From positions 40,119,842-40,183,841 of the forward strand of contig NC_132880.1 in assembly GCF_030463535.1 (NCBI RefSeq): a stretch of DNA of 64,000 nt, given 5' to 3'. Below are positions 59,440-64,000 of the stretch, piece by piece. Position numbers and translations under genes: made by a program. Position 1 is the stretch's first letter. Every line of letters starts with the position of its first letter. The notes under the pieces are model-generated. The model saw only the letters and a list, made by a program, of their open reading frames with translations, made no database searches and was not told the origin of the DNA. The DNA comes from Salminus brasiliensis (lineage: Eukaryota; Chordata; Actinopteri; Characiformes; Bryconidae).

Positions 59440-59820
59440 AAATGCTCAAATAAATGGCCTCGGCGGGACGGCAGCGCTCCTTAAAAAGGTTGAGTCGATC
59501 GGCCCTGATGGCGTGGAGAACGGAGTTAATATGGCTGTCCCCAATTTATCTGCCCATGTAGTAAAGCTTCGCCTTGTGCTGCTGACACGACGCGCATAAC
59601 AACCCGTTTAGTTTCCCATCATTTTCAGAGCTCCTTGTCCCCTCCCCTCCAGACACAGACAACAACATACACCTTAATAGGGGCGCGTCTCCGACACAGC
59701 CGCCGACCAATAACCCGTCTGTCTGGGCAGAGACCGAGGGGGATGAGCGCCTGTCGAGGCCCAATCAGCGCCTTTGTGTTGCCTGCCGGTGCCGGGGACT
59801 GGTCGTGAGGAGCTACTGCG
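59440..59820 (+). promoter_or_regulatory. CpG-island promoter with two CCAAT boxes
   Basis: CpG density rises sharply from about 59440 to 60200, in contrast to the AT-rich surroundings. CCAAT boxes lie at 59707-59711 and 59761-59765, and GC-rich patches such as GGGGCGCG lie near 59677. No TATA box is evident at a suitable distance, as is usual for island promoters. Transcription is taken as plus-strand because a good splice donor follows at 59883. The downstream gene cannot be named. Confidence 0.6.
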
Positions 59821-59882
59821 GCGCTTCAGGATCGGCGAGTGAACCCGGATCCAGAGCAACCTGAAGGGCGAAGGCAAGTCAG
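59800..59882 (+). other. Probable untranslated first exon of a plus-strand gene
   Basis: A GC-rich segment after the CCAAT boxes ends AAGTCAG|GTGAGTCC, a near-perfect donor at 59882/59883. The segment holds no ATG, so it would be a 5' UTR exon. The 5' limit is approximate because no start site can be read directly. No coding exon of this gene was recognised up to 64000, implying a first intron longer than 4 kb. The gene's identity is unknown. Confidence 0.5.
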
Positions 59883-61133
59883 GTGAGTCCGGGGATTCAG
59901 GCGCGGCCTAGCCGGGACGGGACGTGATTTTTGAATGTACAGCGGCGGGATTTGAGCACTCGAGCTGCACGAGCGAGCTTGCATTGAGGCCAAATCGCTG
60001 CCGAAAAGCTTCAACGACAAACGGGGTTCAAGCGTTTCGGCGAACGGCGAGACAATAGCGTAGCGGCTTTGCTGGCCGGCGGAGCTTCCTAAACAGCGCG
60101 CACGAGCGTTAGTTCAAAGTGCCTCGCTAATAGTATTAAAATGATCTCCGCTTGTCCTCGGCGCAGCACCTCCGGCAGGACGGCTCTCGTAGGAGTCTGT
60201 AGATATGAAAATGTAGCAAGATCAACTAAATAATGTCTCATAATTGTGGGAGATTTGCAATATTTTCTCCCCGAAAAGCGTTTCATTGTTTCATCCCGTG
60301 TCTCAGGGGGTTAAGCCAGATTGGCAGAGAGCGAGAGAGAGAGAGAGCGAGCGAGCGAGGCAGCCTCGCGTCCTCTGGGCTGAGGCTACAGTAGAGCAGC
60401 GGTACAACACAATGAAACCCCCTCAGATATACTTACTATGCTCCTGTAATTCGTTCAGGAAATGTAACGGAAGGAGTTTATGCTGAATTGGAGCTTCGCC
60501 GCTGGTTGTGGGCGCTCAGAGGACTGTGTATTTGGTGAACTGTGTTGAGGGGCACACGGTAGTGTACAGCAGAGCTGATGGCTGTACAATTAGGGGGAGA
60601 GAAAAAAAGATCCGAAAATGCATCAGCCATTTACGTAAGTGAGGACGTTCTCAACTTGCTCCATATGCACGCAAATGGCTGCCCAGCACTTGACAGGGGG
60701 AAAGGCTGAAATTTAATTCCAGCGTGAATGCATGCATTGATCGTAACCAACAGGGAGTCACTGATAAACGGGTGGAGATGACGTTTGGAAAGAAACTCTG
60801 ATCAATAATATATGCAGTCTATTATTCTTGGTGCTGCAGACACGTCCAAAGTGAGACGGCGCCTAATTTGTAGGCTGTACCGTCCAGAACGGACCGGGTC
60901 CAAGTGTGTGTGCTTTTAGGATGCGTTCTGGGGGGGCAGCCCTCTCCAACTTTGCTGTAGATTGTTCATTTGCTTGCTGAAGTTGCATTTTTGTTTTTTA
61001 GCATGGGGGGGGGGTGAAATCAGAATATACTGAAATCACTGAAATCAGAATATAATATTATAATTTAGATTTATACACTTGGCTAAAAAAAAATCTCAGT
61101 GGGATACTACAGGGGGTGGTGAAACTGTTGGAC

Positions 61134-61160
61134 TACACACACACACACACACACACACAG
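61134..61160. repeat. (AC)n microsatellite
   Basis: About 13 AC units. Confidence 0.95.
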
Positions 61161-61619
61161 ATATCAACGAATCAGTTTTTCTTGCAGTAATTCAGGAAAA
61201 TCAAGTGGAGTTCCTCAAACACTCGGGTTTTAAATGGGATTTCTTCCCACGTTTAACACTTATTTCTTTAAATGCTGATTCGTTTAATATATGAATGAAA
61301 ACTACAGACATTAAAACGACTACAGGCATTTCGGGGGACTTTTACACCTCTATTGTACACTAGATTTATTCACTCCATTGGCCCGCAGCCATATTGCATG
61401 AAGCTGCAAATTCCGAAAGTGTATAATTACAGGATTATAATAAGTTATAAATTATAAATAGTAATTACTATTTTACTTCGTTACTATTTTGCTTTGAAAA
61501 ATGATCACGTGGGAACAACTAGCAGTTGAACTGCTTTAATCAGCTCAGATACTTGAATGAAACCATACAAAGCAAACTAAACAGACCCCAGAAACCCCTC
61601 CAATCATCGGCCCTGTTCC

Positions 61620-61880
61620 ACGTTGTACAGTGTCGACTATCACTAGATCATCACTGTCATGCAAACCCATGTATCTCCACTGCAACAGCAGCTTGCAGCA
61701 GGAGAAGGAAAACCTTCTTCACTTTCAATGGAAGTGAATGTAAAATAAATTTGCAAGTCATTTTGGAGGATTTCTATTGGTCTGTTAACCCTGACATTTC
61801 CACACAATGGTAATAACAAAAGTGGGACACAATAATGGAGATACAGGGTTTTTGCATGGAAGCTTGGTATGGAGACTTCA
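61620..61880 (+). repeat. Interspersed repeat (atggagatacagggtttttg type)
   Basis: AATGGAGATACAGGGTTTTT with TTCACTTTCAATGGAAGTGA, a motif pair common in teleost dispersed repeats. Confidence 0.5.
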
Positions 61881-62356
61881 CCCCTTTTTTCTGGATCCTA
61901 CAGTCGATATCTCATTTGAGGCATGGATTTGCTTAGTGACTAAAATGTTCATTTCTAAATAATTTGGGAAAAAGCGACATGCTGGTGTTCGGGTGGTGTT
62001 CAGTGAGGGGTTCTGAATCAAACTGATGTCCTTGAGATTTATTTTCATATCTCGTGATTTGAGAAGATTGCCATTGTCCTTCTCGGTACCCCATCATCTA
62101 CTTCTCAAAAAACGTGGCTATCCGGTTCCTAGGGCCACATTTTCACAGCAGACACTTTTTCAGATGGGAGCCAATTGTGTTTTTTTTTTCTGCTCATTTT
62201 GAAAGAGGCTACTGCCCACTGTGAGGGTTGCCCCACTAGTATTACATCCTCAGGAGGGGTCCAAACAATGTTCTTATTGACTGTTTTGCTCAAAGGCATT
62301 TTGTGTGGACTGTTTCTTCTCCTACCCTTCAGATGGAAGATAGAGGACTTGGGTTG

Positions 62357-62386
62357 TATTTATTTATTTATTTATTTATTTATTTA
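62357..62386. repeat. (TTTA)n microsatellite / A-rich tail of the 62.6-62.9 kb copy
   Basis: About seven TATT units; on the minus strand it follows the coding-like frame as an A-rich tail. Confidence 0.85.
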
Positions 62387-62641
62387 CCTACCTTTTTATT
62401 TTTTAAGCTATTCATCACTTCAGTCAAAGCACCCCACAACTTGTGGTCACTGCCTGTGAAGGGATTTCATGCAGTGTGCTCGCTTTAATTTCCATGGTGC
62501 ATGGCCACCTTATCTCCAGTGACTGCCTGGTATAGCTAAACCCATGAGACTTGCGATACGTGTCGCCAGGTGATTAGTTGGAAGACACTGGCTGAGCAAA
62601 GACTCTGGGGCGCTGCCTAATGTTTGTCAATGTAGATTTCA

Positions 62642-62946
62642 TCATTGATGTGCTACAGGCTGAAAGATGTCATGGTGGTGCGCTTCCATGTATTCTGCTG
62701 CGTTTTTACTTGGTCTGTACAACTGAGATGTATAGACTCTAGACTTCAGCAGTGGAATCTGATTAGATGATATGATTTCTCTCTTCTCTTCTCCAACCTT
62801 CAACCATATCTGTATCCACGCCATGCGACCCACGGCTGAGGTAATGCCCCAGAAAAGACCCGCTGCTAGAGCCAAGCTGTAGGCTACGACTGTAGGCCCA
62901 AAAAGCAGTTGCCTTGGCTTTGCTTTAAAACTGCTAAATCGTCAGA
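62642..62946 (-). pseudogene. Unrecognised coding-like frame with A-rich tail, possible retrocopy
   Basis: A minus-strand frame of about 100 codons is open from after a TGA near 62947 to TGA at 62644-62642. It includes a hydrophobic helix (about VVAYSLALAAGLFWGITSAV), then Arg-Met-Ala-Trp and a charged C-terminus ending HHHDIFQPVAHQ. The first in-frame ATGs are internal, so the N-terminus is missing or on another exon; a pyrimidine-rich tract ending GGGCCTACAG near 62900 could be an acceptor. About 240 bp further 3' the minus strand runs into AAAAAATAAAAAGG and (AAAT)n. That layout fits a 5'-truncated processed copy, but a genuine last exon is not excluded. Parent gene not recognised. Confidence 0.35.
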
Positions 62947-64000
62947 AAAGCCAGTGTTTAGAATTAGCCATTTCCCGTTGGCAAACATCACTAGTAGACA
63001 CAACAAAGTGACTTGTTCTGTAAACATGCACCAGCAGATATATAGCAGTGAAATATGACTACCTGGCCTGAAGTTTTGTTTGATGAACGCAGGCCGGGTC
63101 AGTTATGAGGGGTAAGAATAGGACTGAAAGGTCCTCGCGTGTCGGCCTCCTAACCTCCTGCACTTTTCGTCCAGCCATCTGAAGCCGCGTGTTTCTCTCA
63201 TCACTCTTTTGCTTTTGTGCTCAAGTTTGACTATTGTGTGTTAGTAGAGTGAAAAGAGCCTTATGAATGCTCTACCAGGTCGAAATATGTTCACCTCATT
63301 GACACTTCGATAAGCTGAGAGTTGCTTTTCTCACTCTGTCAGATAAGGCCAGTGGGTCTGAATGATAAGGTGAGCAAGTGTTAGTTCTATTTAAACACAG
63401 TGTTGCTTAAGTTTAACATTAAATGTGCAAGTACTCGCCTAAGTTTAGGCAGTGTTGTGTGGATGCTTAGGCTTGACGTACTTTAGAATAGGTTTTGTAC
63501 TCTGGTGTGTGTATTCTGTAGATTCTAGTTTTTCAGTTACTTATTAAAACACCATTTGGTCGATCTTTATGATCATTGGCAGGTCACCTAACTCCTGTAT
63601 AAGGGTCAATACACCTCACTAGTAGTCTCTTGAAGGGCCCATGTCCTACATGTTTATTTGAATCTTATGGATTATGTTTGTGTTGGTTTTATATGCAAAA
63701 ACATACACAAACACACACATCCTAACCTCTCTTTATCCCTTAGAGTAAAAAACTGGCTGATTCTGGACTGTGCCTTTTAGGACATATATATGTAAATAAG
63801 CTTTGTTCTGATAGGTTGCCCTGTCTTGTGCCTGATTGAAAAAGCAGTCCAGCCCAAAACACTCCCAATAACCCCATAAGTCTGAGTAGCTGCAATTTAT
63901 GTGACCTTACAAAAACAATTCATTGAGAGAGATTGGTTTTGCAGCTTAGTTTTATTATATGGACTGGGGAGTTTCGGAAGTTTACCCTTGCTTGCATACT
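62947..64000. other. No gene recognised
   Basis: No supported frame or splice pair; presumably still intronic or intergenic relative to the 59.8-kb first exon. Confidence 0.5.

Larger units (their letters stand above)
59883..62641 (+). other. Presumed first intron of the CpG-island gene
   Basis: Begins with the GTGAGTCC donor. The first 300 bp remain CpG-rich, then composition falls to AT-rich with G runs near 61006, the AC microsatellite and dispersed repeats. No acceptor with a convincing coding exon was found. Confidence 0.4.

Overview
The window looks like vertebrate nuclear DNA from a ray-finned (teleost) fish, probably an otophysan such as a characiform, catfish or relative. The evidence is an intron-split gonadotropin-releasing hormone receptor with a fish-type C-terminal tail, Tc1-like transposase remnants, tRNA-derived SINEs, an L2-type LINE 3' end with a matching SINE tail, many short inverted-repeat elements and abundant microsatellites. 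Coding density is very low and nearly all long open frames are by-products of tandem repeats.

Layout. 1-20 kb: intergenic DNA with a SINE (3.86 kb), Tc1-like remnants (5.1, 11.9-12.6 kb), a 27-28 bp minisatellite at 7.8-8.9 kb in which most units carry a perfect trimeric heat-shock element, and an AT-rich block at 12.9-13.7 kb that reads like a conserved non-coding element. 20-29 kb: more interspersed repeats and two short minus-strand candidate exons (20.23-20.35 and 23.08-23.20 kb). 29.7-33.7 kb: the one confidently identified gene, gnrhr, minus strand, three coding exons, 381 codons. 35.4-35.6 kb: a candidate small minus-strand first exon. 36.4-39.1 kb: a 50-bp satellite of about 53 copies with no length variation and higher-order structure. 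40.8-46.3 kb: short inverted-repeat elements, a CpG-rich segment at 42.9-43.1 kb next to an interrupted minus-strand frame, and a Tc1-like remnant split by a retroelement. 47.2-48.5 kb: a purine-rich GA array. 49.7-54.6 kb: SINE and LINE 3' ends, an element with about 41-bp inverted ends and a nested repeat mosaic. 52.7-53.4 and 55.5-56.5 kb: two trinucleotide minisatellites of the same family in opposite orientation. 59.4-60.1 kb: a CpG-island promoter with two CCAAT boxes and an apparently untranslated plus-strand first exon ending in a consensus donor at 59882; its coding exons lie outside the window or are not recognisable. 62.6-62.9 kb: an unrecognised minus-strand coding-like frame followed by an A-rich tail, perhaps a retrocopy.

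The genes do not form an evident pathway. gnrhr encodes the pituitary-type G-protein-coupled receptor for GnRH, and its 5' flank is mostly repeat-derived. Calls beyond gnrhr and the repeats are inference from reading the sequence, without database searches.
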